DNA from: a virus
Reading direction: 5' to 3' (one strand)
DNA: 45,696 nt
Virus record (IMG/VR): IMGVR_UViG_3300042988_000457
Span: 1-45,696 of that record
A program made the translations under genes and the position numbers. The notes under the pieces are model-generated. The model was not told the DNA's origin and searched no databases. It was given only the letters and a program-made list of their open reading frames with translations. This document shows, one piece after another, positions 39,118 to 45,696 of this stretch (position 1 is the stretch's first letter; every line of letters starts with the position of its first letter).

Positions 39118-39300
39118 ATGAAAACCACACAATGCAAAGGAAAATGTTGCAAACATGATGTTCAAATCTGTAAAGAAACATTTTTCGAAAACGGATTTGA
39201 TTGGATTTGCACCTTGCCTAAACGTCACGCAGGCCATCACATAGCTTGCGGCTGCCACAGTCACCACGATTTGAAAATCTGGAAACGAAATAAAAAATGA
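39118..39300 (+). CDS. Small Cys/His-rich protein
   Basis: A 60-residue protein with many Cys and His (CKGKCCKHDVQIC, HAGHHIACGCHSHH). It could bind one or two zinc ions. Overlaps the next gene by ATGA. Unknown function. Confidence 0.65.
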   Translation: MKTTQCKGKCCKHDVQICKETFFENGFDWICTLPKRHAGHHIACGCHSHHDLKIWKRNKK

Positions 39301-39485
39301 TTATGAAAATTAAACAATACAAAAGAATCCCACGAGGCTTTAGGCTGATTAAGCGCGGAATAATCAAGCAAGGCGATATTGTTAAGTATTGGTATCCCGG
39401 CTGCAAAATAATTGAGAATTGCGCCGGATTGGTTGGGTTAATGGCTTCAGAAACGAAGTCAGACATTTACCGCAAAATCAAATGA
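39297..39485 (+). CDS. Small hypothetical protein
   Basis: A 62-residue basic protein (KQYKRIPRGFRLIKRGIIKQGDIVKYWYPGCKII), like a small SH3-type barrel. ATGA overlaps on both sides. Unknown function. Confidence 0.6.
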   Translation: MIMKIKQYKRIPRGFRLIKRGIIKQGDIVKYWYPGCKIIENCAGLVGLMASETKSDIYRKIK

Positions 39486-39643
39486 ACAAAGAACAACTAA
39501 TCAAACAAGCAGAAGCATTTCACTGTCTGCTAGAATCCGCCCGTCAAATCCGCGATTACGCAGCGGCTAAAAACGCAGCAGAACATTTAGCAGAAATCTA
39601 TAACCGCTTAAATTCTGGTGAAGAATTTTGGCAAAACCAATAA
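39482..39643 (+). CDS. Small helical protein
   Basis: A 53-residue protein (MNKEQLIKQAEAFHCLLESA, then DYAAAKNAAEHLAEIYNRL), predicted two-helix hairpin. Start fixed by the ATGA overlap. Unknown function. Confidence 0.6.
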   Translation: MNKEQLIKQAEAFHCLLESARQIRDYAAAKNAAEHLAEIYNRLNSGEEFWQNQ

Positions 39644-39651
39644 ACACAAAC

Positions 39652-39924
39652 ATGAACATTAAAGAATTAGCTTCAATCTGCGGAAAAGATATTGTGATTC
39701 GACAACACGCCGGACAATTTAATCGCTGGACTGCGCAAATTGAACGCACTGAAACAAAAGAAAAAGAATGCGACGCATTTCTTGTAGGAGCGTATGGCGA
39801 TAGCGATTCGCCGCAAAATGCACTTGCAGACTATTGTGAAAAAATCTCAAACAAATTTTTCGTTATCAATGCAAATAGCGATACAGAAATGAGATTTCAA
39901 CTTGGAAAAATAACAACTGAATAA
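39652..39924 (+). CDS. Small hypothetical protein
   Basis: A 90-residue protein from the ATG at 39652 (MNIKELASICGKDIVIRQHAG, then acidic ALADYCEKISNKFFVINANS). Unknown; common phage small protein. Confidence 0.6.
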   Translation: MNIKELASICGKDIVIRQHAGQFNRWTAQIERTETKEKECDAFLVGAYGDSDSPQNALADYCEKISNKFFVINANSDTEMRFQLGKITTE

Positions 39925-39937
39925 GGAAAACTAAAAT

Positions 39938-40036
39938 ATGATAAGCCTAACCGTTTTAACATGGACAGCCTCGCTGTTCCTGCTAGTATTGTGTCTCTAT
40001 TTCGTCCAAAAATTCATTGACAACATCAAACATTAA
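39938..40036 (+). CDS. Single-span membrane miniprotein
   Basis: A 32-residue protein (SLTVLTWTASLFLLVLCLYF, then VQKFIDNIKH). A good AAGGAAAA site lies six bases upstream. Function unknown. Confidence 0.5.
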   Translation: MISLTVLTWTASLFLLVLCLYFVQKFIDNIKH

Positions 40037-40043
40037 CAAACAC

Positions 40044-40256
40044 ATGAGCCAACACGCAAAACAATCGAAAGAAAATGGCGGTAAAATTCCTTATCGTCCA
40101 TACAGCATCGCAAGCAATCAGTAAAACAAATTTGGCAAAGACGATATTCGTCCTAGCTATAAAAATGTTTTGACCCTCAAAGACGAAAACCAAGTGCCGA
40201 TTTATATTCAAGCCGCAAACGGACAAATTATTAACCAACAAAAACGCAACAACTAA
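40044..40256 (+). pseudogene. Small gene with an in-frame stop
   Basis: From ATG 40044 the frame reads MSQHAKQSKENGGKIPYRPY and ends at TAA 40122-40124 (26 residues). The same frame continues after the stop as NKFGKDDIRPSYKNVLTLKD, then QVPIYIQAANGQIINQQ, up to TAA 40254-40256, and looks like coding sequence. A single CAA-to-TAA change would rejoin the parts. It may be a recent nonsense mutation or a readthrough case. No ATG opens the second part. Confidence 0.5.
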
Positions 40257-40268
40257 CAAACAAAAACT

Positions 40269-41048
40269 ATGAGTGAAAATAACCTACCAGCAATCGGAAC
40301 TTACAAAGCGCGTCGCTATGACAAAATCAAAATTGGCCTAGCGAAAAACGGAAGCGGAAACCTTTGCGCTACATTTCCTAGCGAATTGATTGGCTCTAAT
40401 CCTGAAAACTTCCGCTTTGAACATACCATTGTGCTTTACAAAGCCGATGGCTCTCGACACGACGGAAACATGAAGTCTGTATTAGACAGCTTTCCGCAAT
40501 GGACCGTGAATGAAATTGGAGAGCTTGACCCTTACGACTTGGAAAACATCGAATTGAATGAAGATGGTAAGCCGGAATACGTTTTGGCTGACTGTTATCA
40601 TAAGGAAGGCAATAATGGGCGAGTATTTTTTAATGCCCAATGGCTTAATCCGCTGTCAAAAGCAAAAGCCACAGACCCCGAAGAAAAGGCTAAAGTGAAA
40701 GCCTTGTTTAGGGAAAAGTTTAAGCTCGCCGCCGCGCTTGTTAAAACGCCTGCCACGAAGCCGACGCCTGCGCCTGCCGTAGTGGCCGAAGTCGTAGAAG
40801 AAAAGCCCGCAGAAGTCAAATCTGCGCCAAAGCGAGCCGCTAAAGCCGCAAAGGTTGAGCCAACAAAGCCTCAATACGACACTAGCGAGGCAATTTTTGC
40901 CGCTTTGCTGAAGAAGCATAGCGATAAGAATGATGAAGAAGTCGCTAACCACGTTTGGTATCCGGCTTGTGACGAGCTATTTGGGGCAAATAATATGCCT
41001 GCTAATGCCGACGATTTGGCTAAATTGGCTGAAAAGTTGGGATTGTGA
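40269..41048 (+). CDS. Possible ssDNA-binding-like protein, Ala/Pro/Lys linker
   Basis: A 259-residue protein. The first 160 residues look globular with strands (FRFEHTIVLYKADGSRHDGNM, YVLADCYHKEGNNGRVFFNAQW), then a flexible Ala/Pro/Lys/Glu linker (residues 160-200) and a C-terminal helical part (AIFAALLKKHSDKNDEEVANHVW). The place right after the RAD52-like gene, as well as the fold-plus-linker style, suggests a phage single-strand binding or recombination factor. The family is not certain. Confidence 0.45.
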   Translation: MSENNLPAIGTYKARRYDKIKIGLAKNGSGNLCATFPSELIGSNPENFRFEHTIVLYKADGSRHDGNMKSVLDSFPQWTVNEIGELDPYDLENIELNEDGKPEYVLADCYHKEGNNGRVFFNAQWLNPLSKAKATDPEEKAKVKALFREKFKLAAALVKTPATKPTPAPAVVAEVVEEKPAEVKSAPKRAAKAAKVEPTKPQYDTSEAIFAALLKKHSDKNDEEVANHVWYPACDELFGANNMPANADDLAKLAEKLGL

Positions 41049-41139
41049 CAGATTTGGCGAAGGCGTTCTTTTTGACTGCTACGATAATGACGTAGAGTGC
41101 GCGATTGATAAGCGCGGGACGTTTTCGCCATTCAAATAA
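41045..41139 (+). other. Coding-like frame after the 259-residue gene
   Basis: In the +1 frame the bases across and after the stop at 41046-41048 read CDRFGEGVLFDCYDNDVECA, then IDKRGTFSPFK and TAA. It looks like protein but lacks a good start. It may be a recoded or broken C-terminal extension of the 259-residue protein. Confidence 0.35.
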
Positions 41140-41163
41140 AAAAACCAGTTTGCGGGACTGGCT
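41136..41163 (-). terminator. Minus-strand intrinsic terminator inside plus-strand genes
   Basis: Minus-strand AGCCAGT (41163-41157) pairs with ACTGGTT (41149-41143), loop CCCGCAA, then TTTTT. The T-run makes it a strong terminator for antisense transcription, although no minus gene is nearby. Confidence 0.5.
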
Positions 41164-41180
41164 AAAACCGCGAATTAAAA

Positions 41181-41438
41181 ATGAAAACAGCTAAACAATG
41201 GACGCTTGAACAACGGTTTTCCGAATCTGATACGCATGGACTTTACGGCTATGTCGAATTTGAGGCTGAAAAGTTTTGCGAATTGGTTAAGCAAATTCAG
41301 CTTGAAGCGGTGAAAGAGGGTTTTAGCCGTGCTGCAAAAGCGGTAGATGCAATGCGCGAATTTGGCGAGTCAGATTTGCGCTGTGTCTGCTCAAATGTTG
41401 AGTCTGTCGGAAACCAATTAACCATCGAATCATTATGA
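41181..41438 (+). CDS. Small hypothetical protein
   Basis: An 85-residue protein with a helical middle (FEAEKFCELVKQIQLEAVKEGFSRAAKAVDAM). Overlaps the Lar-like gene by ATGA. Unknown function. Confidence 0.6.
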   Translation: MKTAKQWTLEQRFSESDTHGLYGYVEFEAEKFCELVKQIQLEAVKEGFSRAAKAVDAMREFGESDLRCVCSNVESVGNQLTIESL

Positions 41439-41611
41439 AACCCTGTCCATGTTGCGGAAAAGAGCCTGAACCTTGTCAGCGTCCAATCGCCGGATATTCG
41501 TATTGGCACGATTGCGAATTTTTCTATTTGGAATTGCAAAAGTATTATCCGACTCAAATCCTAGCCGAAGAAGCATGGGATAAAATGATTGAAACGATTA
41601 GCGGGAAATAG
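41435..41611 (+). CDS. Lar-like small zinc protein
   Basis: A 58-residue protein starting MKPCPCCGKEPEP, with a later HDCEF, and ending LAEEAWDKMIETI. The CPCCG knuckle plus the EAW helix matches the Lar-type restriction-alleviation zinc ribbon family. Lar can weaken some type I restriction systems; whether this copy does so is unknown. Confidence 0.6.
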   Translation: MKPCPCCGKEPEPCQRPIAGYSYWHDCEFFYLELQKYYPTQILAEEAWDKMIETISGK

Positions 41612-41614
41612 TTT

Positions 41615-42370
41615 ATGTCACAAAAATCAATTCAAACGAGGATAGTAGAGTTTGTCGCTTTGCACGATAAAATTAAAAGCGGCTTTGCGGATTTGGGTGT
41701 CCATCTTCGTCGTATGCGCGATGAAAAACTTTGGGACGTAAAATATGCTAGCTTCAAAGATTATTGCGAGGACACAGTTGGCAGTTATTTGAAGGGCTAT
41801 CGTTTGATTGAAGCGTCTAAAGTGGCTAAAGAAATTCCAGAAGTGACTACGCAAGCCGCTGCTTTAGCTGTGTCTAAAATTCCCCCTCGTCAACAGAAGC
41901 AAATCGTTGGTCAAGTTGTCGAGTCAGGCCAACAAGTCAATGCTAAAACCATTGAACAAGCCGCTAAAAACTTTGAGCCGATTAAGGATAATTCAGGAAT
42001 GGACGTTCCTAAAGAATTGATACCATTTTGGAATAGGAATGAAGAAATTCAGTCAATGCTTGGTAATTTGCGCCGTATTCGTGGATTGCTAGAGAAAGCG
42101 CAAGGCAAACCCGCTATTATGGTTGGCGATGCTATCATGGAAGCCGCTATTCCGTCTGACCCATTGTTTCGCAAGATGGATTTACAAGCCTGTATTTCAA
42201 GATTGAAGATGATTGAATCAGAATTAAAAGGGACGAAATCTGATTACGTTTGTCCTGATTGCAATGGATTGCTGATTGAATCATGCGATTTATGCGCCCG
42301 TCGTGGCAGCATTAGCGAATTTTTCTGGAAAATGATTCCAGAAGAAAAACGAAACCTACGAAATAAATAA
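41615..42370 (+). CDS. ParB-like/KorB-like helical protein with zinc ribbon
   Basis: A 251-residue protein. Residues 30-70 (LGVHLRRMRDEKLWDVKYASFKDYCEDTVGSYLKGYRLIEAS) have the helical DNA-binding pattern seen in ParB/KorB-like and phage replication proteins; a long helical middle follows, then a C-terminal zinc ribbon (CPDCNGLLIESCDLC). A DNA-binding or replication-initiation role is likely but unproven. Confidence 0.55.
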   Translation: MSQKSIQTRIVEFVALHDKIKSGFADLGVHLRRMRDEKLWDVKYASFKDYCEDTVGSYLKGYRLIEASKVAKEIPEVTTQAAALAVSKIPPRQQKQIVGQVVESGQQVNAKTIEQAAKNFEPIKDNSGMDVPKELIPFWNRNEEIQSMLGNLRRIRGLLEKAQGKPAIMVGDAIMEAAIPSDPLFRKMDLQACISRLKMIESELKGTKSDYVCPDCNGLLIESCDLCARRGSISEFFWKMIPEEKRNLRNK

Positions 42371-42391
42371 ACACACAAATACTATAAAAAT

Positions 42392-42787
42392 ATGACACCT
42401 AGCACAGCTAAAAATTACTTGCCGCTTATTCAGGCGATGGTAGACGGAAAACAATTGCAAAAACTGTCAGGCGGCAAGTGGTATGATTTTTTGCCGCATA
42501 GTTCAATCAATTGGTCAGGACAGCCGGAAGAATACCGCATCAAACCAACTCCAACATTGCGTCCGTGGAAGCCGGAGGAATTTGTTTTTACACCAATTAA
42601 ACACAAAAATGGAGATTCTGTTTATTTTCCAATTTACAAAGATGACGAAGGCGTTGTGATTCGATTTAAGAACATTGTTGTAGATGGATTTGGGGAAACT
42701 CACGAAAAATGGGAAAAGCTTGCCCAATGGTATCTATACACAACCGACAACGGTGCGACTTGGCTACCTTGCGGAGTAGCCGAATAA
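42392..42787 (+). CDS. Conserved phage protein with YRIKP motif
   Basis: A 131-residue protein with AKNYLPLIQAMVDGKQLQ, then WYDFLPHSSINWSGQPEEYRIKP and RPWKPEEF. I recognise this as a frequent phage small protein whose role is not known. No enzyme signature. Confidence 0.65.
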   Translation: MTPSTAKNYLPLIQAMVDGKQLQKLSGGKWYDFLPHSSINWSGQPEEYRIKPTPTLRPWKPEEFVFTPIKHKNGDSVYFPIYKDDEGVVIRFKNIVVDGFGETHEKWEKLAQWYLYTTDNGATWLPCGVAE

Positions 42788-42842
42788 CAATTCTGCCGCA
42801 TGAGAGTGGCGAGTCTAACCGATTAGCTACGCGGCGAAACCA

Positions 42843-42877
42843 GACTTGGCGGTAGTCGGCAAAACTGCCGTCAAGTC
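42843..42877 (+). promoter_or_regulatory. Leader hairpin with 13-bp stem
   Basis: GACTTGGCGGTAG (42843-42855) pairs fully (with G-U) with CTGCCGTCAAGTC (42865-42877). It lies eleven bases before the ATG at 42889 and has no T-run, so it is more likely an mRNA-processing or protection hairpin than a terminator. Confidence 0.5.
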
Positions 42878-42888
42878 AACTTAAAAAT

Positions 42889-43086
42889 ATGACAACCACA
42901 AAATTTAATCCATATAATGATTATCTACGGGCTCAAAAACCAAAAGAAGCTAGGCTTTTAGCTAGGCGGCGAAAAAATAACGCATGGAATAAAATGCGTT
43001 ACGCAGAAGAACCATTGCACCGCGAAATTGTTTTACAAAAAGCCAAAGAGCATTACCAACAAAAGAAAAATGAAACTACCAATTAA
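42889..43086 (+). CDS. Small basic protein
   Basis: A 65-residue, Arg/Lys-rich protein (KEARLLARRRKNNAWNKMRYAEEPLHREIVLQKAKEHYQQKK). Probably DNA- or RNA-binding. It overlaps the resolvase-like gene start by 17 bases. Confidence 0.6.
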   Translation: MTTTKFNPYNDYLRAQKPKEARLLARRRKNNAWNKMRYAEEPLHREIVLQKAKEHYQQKKNETTN

Positions 43087-43447
43087 ATTTATGACTGAAC
43101 TTCCAAAGCGGATAAACATTCAACAACTATTTCCAAATGCCTCAAAAGATTTTATCGCTAGAAATTCCCCACAAACTGCCGTCGTGGAATCAGATATTGG
43201 GACTCCATCATTGGGCGAGAAAAAAGCTGAAAGACCAAATAGCTCAAGATTTCTTGTCCGCGTTACGAGCTTCCGAAAACGACTCCTTGACGAAGATAAC
43301 TTGTGCGAAAAATACCACGTTGACCTATGCCGATACGCTGGAATCATATCTTGCGACTCGCCAGATAAAGTCAAAATTGAAGTCGGACAAAAAAAAATTG
43401 GAAGCAAAGAAGTTGAAAAAACTCTAGTTGAAGTTTGGGAATTGTAA
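43070..43447 (+). CDS. RusA-like Holliday junction resolvase, frame carrying C-terminal motif
   Basis: A 125-residue frame from ATG 43070. Its second half reads RVTSFRKRLLDEDNLCEKYHVDLCRYAGIISCDSPDKVKIEVGQ, where LDEDN and the following LCRYAGII...CDSPD match the RusA acidic active-site pattern (D-DN...aGvi.dD). Its first half (MTELPKRINIQQLFPNASKD) is not RusA-like. The RusA N-terminal pattern lies in the other frame, so this protein alone may lack part of the fold. It overlaps the helicase ATG upstream by only two bases. Confidence 0.6.
   Translation: MKLPIKFMTELPKRINIQQLFPNASKDFIARNSPQTAVVESDIGTPSLGEKKAERPNSSRFLVRVTSFRKRLLDEDNLCEKYHVDLCRYAGIISCDSPDKVKIEVGQKKIGSKEVEKTLVEVWEL
43137..43427 (+). 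CDS. RusA-like N-terminal segment in an overlapping frame
   Basis: A 96-residue frame from ATG 43137. IPHKLPSWNQILGLHHWARKKLKDQIAQDFLSAL has the RusA N-terminal layout (Pro-x-x-Trp-Asn, then HWARKK helix). After this the frame becomes Lys-rich and less protein-like. A -1 slip at A AAA AAG (43220-43226) would join it to the frame that holds the LDEDN motif. It may therefore be the true start of one resolvase. Confidence 0.5.
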   Translation: MPQKILSLEIPHKLPSWNQILGLHHWARKKLKDQIAQDFLSALRASENDSLTKITCAKNTTLTYADTLESYLATRQIKSKLKSDKKKLEAKKLKKL

Positions 43448-43449
43448 AA

Positions 43450-45696
43450 ATGAAACTCTCTCTCCGTCCTTATCAGCAATCAGCAGTTGACTCGTCGTTT
43501 TTGGAATGGGAATCAAATGACTCTACGCTGATTGTGCTGCCTACGGCGTGTGGCAAGACCCTGACATTTGCGGGGATTATTGAGCGTATGCAGCCAAAGC
43601 GGGTTATGGTTTTGGCGCATCGTCAGGAATTGATTTGGCAGGCAAAGGATAAAATTGAGCGAGTCACAGGATTAAAAGCAGATGTTGAAATGGGTGAATA
43701 CCGCGCTTCGCAAGAAGGCTGTATGTTTCATCCGAAGGCGCAAGTCATTGTCTCTACAATTCAGACGCATATTTCTGGCAATGATGGCAATGGTCGAATG
43801 ACGAAGTTTGACCCGCATGATTTTGGATTACTGATTATTGACGAGGCGCATCATGCGGTTAGCGGTGGATACAAGAAAGTCATCGAATACTATCAGCAAA
43901 ATCCTACGCTGAAAGTTTTAGGCGTCACAGCCACGCCGGACAGAGGCGATGAAGAAGCATTGGGGCAAGTATTTGATACAGTTGCATACGACTATGAGAT
44001 TTTAGACGCAATTCATGACGGTTGGATTGTTCCGGTAGAGCAACAAATGGTAGAGGTCGAGGACTTAAATTTTGAATCAATCCATACAGTAGCAGGTGAT
44101 TTGAATAGCGGAGAATTGGCAGAGTTAATGACACGCGAAAAGCCGCTACATGGTGTAGCTAGTTCAACCATTGACATTATCGGCAATAAGCGCGGTATCG
44201 GCTTCGCATCATCTGTTGAACACGCTAGAATTTTGTCAGAGATTTTTAATCGCCATAAAGCAGGCATGGCCAGTTGGATTTGTGGCAAGACAGATAAAGA
44301 CGAGCGCAAAAAAATTCTGTCTGACTTTGGCAATGGAACAATTCAATTTCTTTGGAATTGCGGAGTGCTTTGTCTTGACGACAAGACAGAAATCTTAACT
44401 AGCGAAGGATGGATTGGAATTGACAGCATGACATATCAGCACAAGGTTGCAAATTGGGATAATGGAAATGTCTTTTTCAAAGAGCCAAAGTTTATTGTTC
44501 GCAGGGATAGACACGAAGGCGAAAAAATGGTTGTGCTTGAGACTAAAAATCGCTCAATTCGCGTTACTGGCGACCATAGAATGTTGTTCAAAAAATACAG
44601 CCGCGAGAATTTTGAAATCGTCCACGCATCTGATTTGGTTGGAAAAAGAGGATTTTTACCAATATCGGGAGAGTCTAAAGAATTTGAACTGACAATTGAA
44701 AATGAGCCTGAATTGACGGAAAAGCAGCTTAATAGAAACATTTCCGCAAATTCATACATCTTAAGAAAGTTGCATGGGTATTCGGATTTAGAGTCAAAAA
44801 TTGAGGCAAAAAAAAGAATTTTGCAGAATGAGTGCCTAAAATACACGCAGCCAAAAGAGCTAACAAATGATGATTGCAAGCTGATTGGATATTGGCTAGG
44901 CGACGGAAGCGTTGGTCGCGGAAATAAGGGCGGATTAACATATACGCTTTGTCAGGCGGCAAGAGATAAAAACATTTGCGACGAAGTGTCTAGGCTTCTT
45001 GAATCCTGTGGATTTGATTACAAAAAAAGATTTGTAAAAAATATATGCCTATGGTCAATGTCTCGCGGGACAGGTTTTGGAAATCAAAAAAGAAATGGAT
45101 TATATCGAATTGAGCCTTATCTGAAAAAGCTTGGAACAAATCTTTTTTGGGCGTTGAATCAATCTCAATTTGATTCTTTGGTTGCTGGCTTTTGGATGGC
45201 AGACGGCAATCATTATGATTTTGTAGAGCCAAATTTGCCAACAATGCGAATTTCAAATACCAAAAAGCCCATTTTAGATTTACTGCAAGCTATTGCTTGT
45301 GTTCGCGGTTATCGTGCCAGCATCACAGAAAGCAAGCCAAGAAATAAAAATTCTAATACTCTTTATTGCCTGTCTTTGACAAAAAGGACTCAACATGAAA
45401 TGACAAAGTATCGGCTTCAATTTGAGGATGGATGGAAGCCGGAAAGGGTTTGGTGCGTTACAAGCGACACTGGCAACATTATTACTCGCCGTCGCGGGAC
45501 TGTTGTTGTCACCGGAAATACAGAGGGATTTGACGATACAGGCGTTGAAATCATTTCAATGGCTAGGCCGACTAAAAGCCGCGCTCTATACGCTCAAATG
45601 GCGGGCAGAGCATTTAGACCGCATCATACTATCGCTAGCCAGCTAGGATTATGCCCTGCCGCCGCTGTTCGTCGTGCTATGATAGCCCGTAGCGTC
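43450..45696 (+). CDS. DEAD/DEAH helicase with intein (runs off right end)
   Basis: The frame is open from ATG 43450 to the last base (749 codons). Motifs: Walker A LPTACGKT (residues 30-37), motif Ia LAHRQE, DEAH IIDEAHH (Asp131), motif III GVTATPDR, then GVL|TEGFD motif V split by an intein at residue 308, and motif VI YAQMAGRAFRP. It is a superfamily 2 helicase of the type seen in many phages, acting in replication or recombination. The end of the gene appears at positions 1-590, with a short missing segment in between. Confidence 0.85.
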   Translation, partial: MKLSLRPYQQSAVDSSFLEWESNDSTLIVLPTACGKTLTFAGIIERMQPKRVMVLAHRQELIWQAKDKIERVTGLKADVEMGEYRASQEGCMFHPKAQVIVSTIQTHISGNDGNGRMTKFDPHDFGLLIIDEAHHAVSGGYKKVIEYYQQNPTLKVLGVTATPDRGDEEALGQVFDTVAYDYEILDAIHDGWIVPVEQQMVEVEDLNFESIHTVAGDLNSGELAELMTREKPLHGVASSTIDIIGNKRGIGFASSVEHARILSEIFNRHKAGMASWICGKTDKDERKKILSDFGNGTIQFLWNCGVLCLDDKTEILTSEGWIGIDSMTYQHKVANWDNGNVFFKEPKFIVRRDRHEGEKMVVLETKNRSIRVTGDHRMLFKKYSRENFEIVHASDLVGKRGFLPISGESKEFELTIENEPELTEKQLNRNISANSYILRKLHGYSDLESKIEAKKRILQNECLKYTQPKELTNDDCKLIGYWLGDGSVGRGNKGGLTYTLCQAARDKNICDEVSRLLESCGFDYKKRFVKNICLWSMSRGTGFGNQKRNGLYRIEPYLKKLGTNLFWALNQSQFDSLVAGFWMADGNHYDFVEPNLPTMRISNTKKPILDLLQAIACVRGYRASITESKPRNKNSNTLYCLSLTKRTQHEMTKYRLQFEDGWKPERVWCVTSDTGNIITRRRGTVVVTGNTEGFDDTGVEIISMARPTKSRALYAQMAGRAFRPHHTIASQLGLCPAAAVRRAMIARSV
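44371..45519 (+). mobile_element. Intein with LAGLIDADG endonuclease in helicase (383 residues)
   Basis: It begins with CLDDKTEILTSEGW (block A, Cys1), has TGDHRML (block B), two DOD motifs LIGYWLGDGS and LVAGFWMADGN, then VWCVTSDTGNIITRRRG (block F) and VVVTGN followed by Thr (block G). The penultimate residue is Gly rather than the usual His, a known variant; the +1 residue is Thr. The insertion lies within helicase motif V (VL|TEGFD). Spliced, the helicase motif is restored. Confidence 0.85.

Noticed and set aside
40122-40124. Genome-wide TAA recoding as an explanation of the in-frame stop
   Set aside because: TAA, TAG and TGA all end clear genes elsewhere in the window, so wholesale recoding is not supported.

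Overview
The window looks like almost all of the genome of a tailed double-stranded DNA phage with siphovirus-type tail genes. The evidence is a large terminase, a DUF935-type portal, a prohead protease fused to scaffold, an HK97-fold-like capsid protein, tail-assembly chaperones with a -1 frameshift, a tape measure and a long fibre. I see no integrase, repressor, transposase, tRNA or CRISPR array, so it reads as virulent. Several structural-region proteins carry Sec signal peptides and there is a small lipoprotein, which suggests a Gram-negative host. The Thr/Asn-rich fibre style recalls phage genes from Verrucomicrobiota-like freshwater bacteria, but that is an inference.

The two ends of the window lie inside one gene. 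A DEAD/DEAH helicase with an intein starts at 43450 and runs off the right end. Its C-terminal part resumes at the left end in a frame that needs a few missing bases (number = 1 mod 3). The molecule is therefore probably circular or circularly permuted.

Layout: (1) 1-3325, plus strand: end of helicase, glycosyltransferase-like protein, Toprim primase and small genes. (2) 3378-19940, minus strand, read right to left: protease/scaffold, capsid, lectin-like and decoration-like proteins, connectors, tail terminator, tail tube candidate, G/GT chaperones, tape measure, distal tail proteins, fibre, two holin-like proteins, lipoprotein, DUF1353 protein. (3) 20073-21847 and 23968-24726: two islands of tiny plus-strand genes inside the minus-strand morphogenesis block, which continues with gpG-like protein, portal and large terminase. 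The terminase carries an intein that has an HNH endonuclease gene nested in another frame. (4) 27250-32481, minus strand: small genes plus metallopeptidase, DEDD exonuclease, dNMP kinase and methyltransferase, separated by hairpin-rich gaps. (5) 32490-32900: a divergent control region with promoters, a TTGGCACG repeat cluster and a possible structured RNA. (6) 32906-33818 plus, then a terminase-small-like gene on minus. (7) 35173-45696, plus strand: many small genes, pentapeptide protein, HNH, exonuclease, RAD52-like annealing protein, possible ssDNA-binding protein, Lar-like protein, RusA-like resolvase split over two frames, and the helicase.

Replication and recombination appear to use a primase, helicase, annealing protein, exonucleases and resolvase. 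No DNA polymerase is recognisable, so the host enzyme is probably used. Most genes are chained by ATGA stop/start overlaps. No endolysin was recognised.
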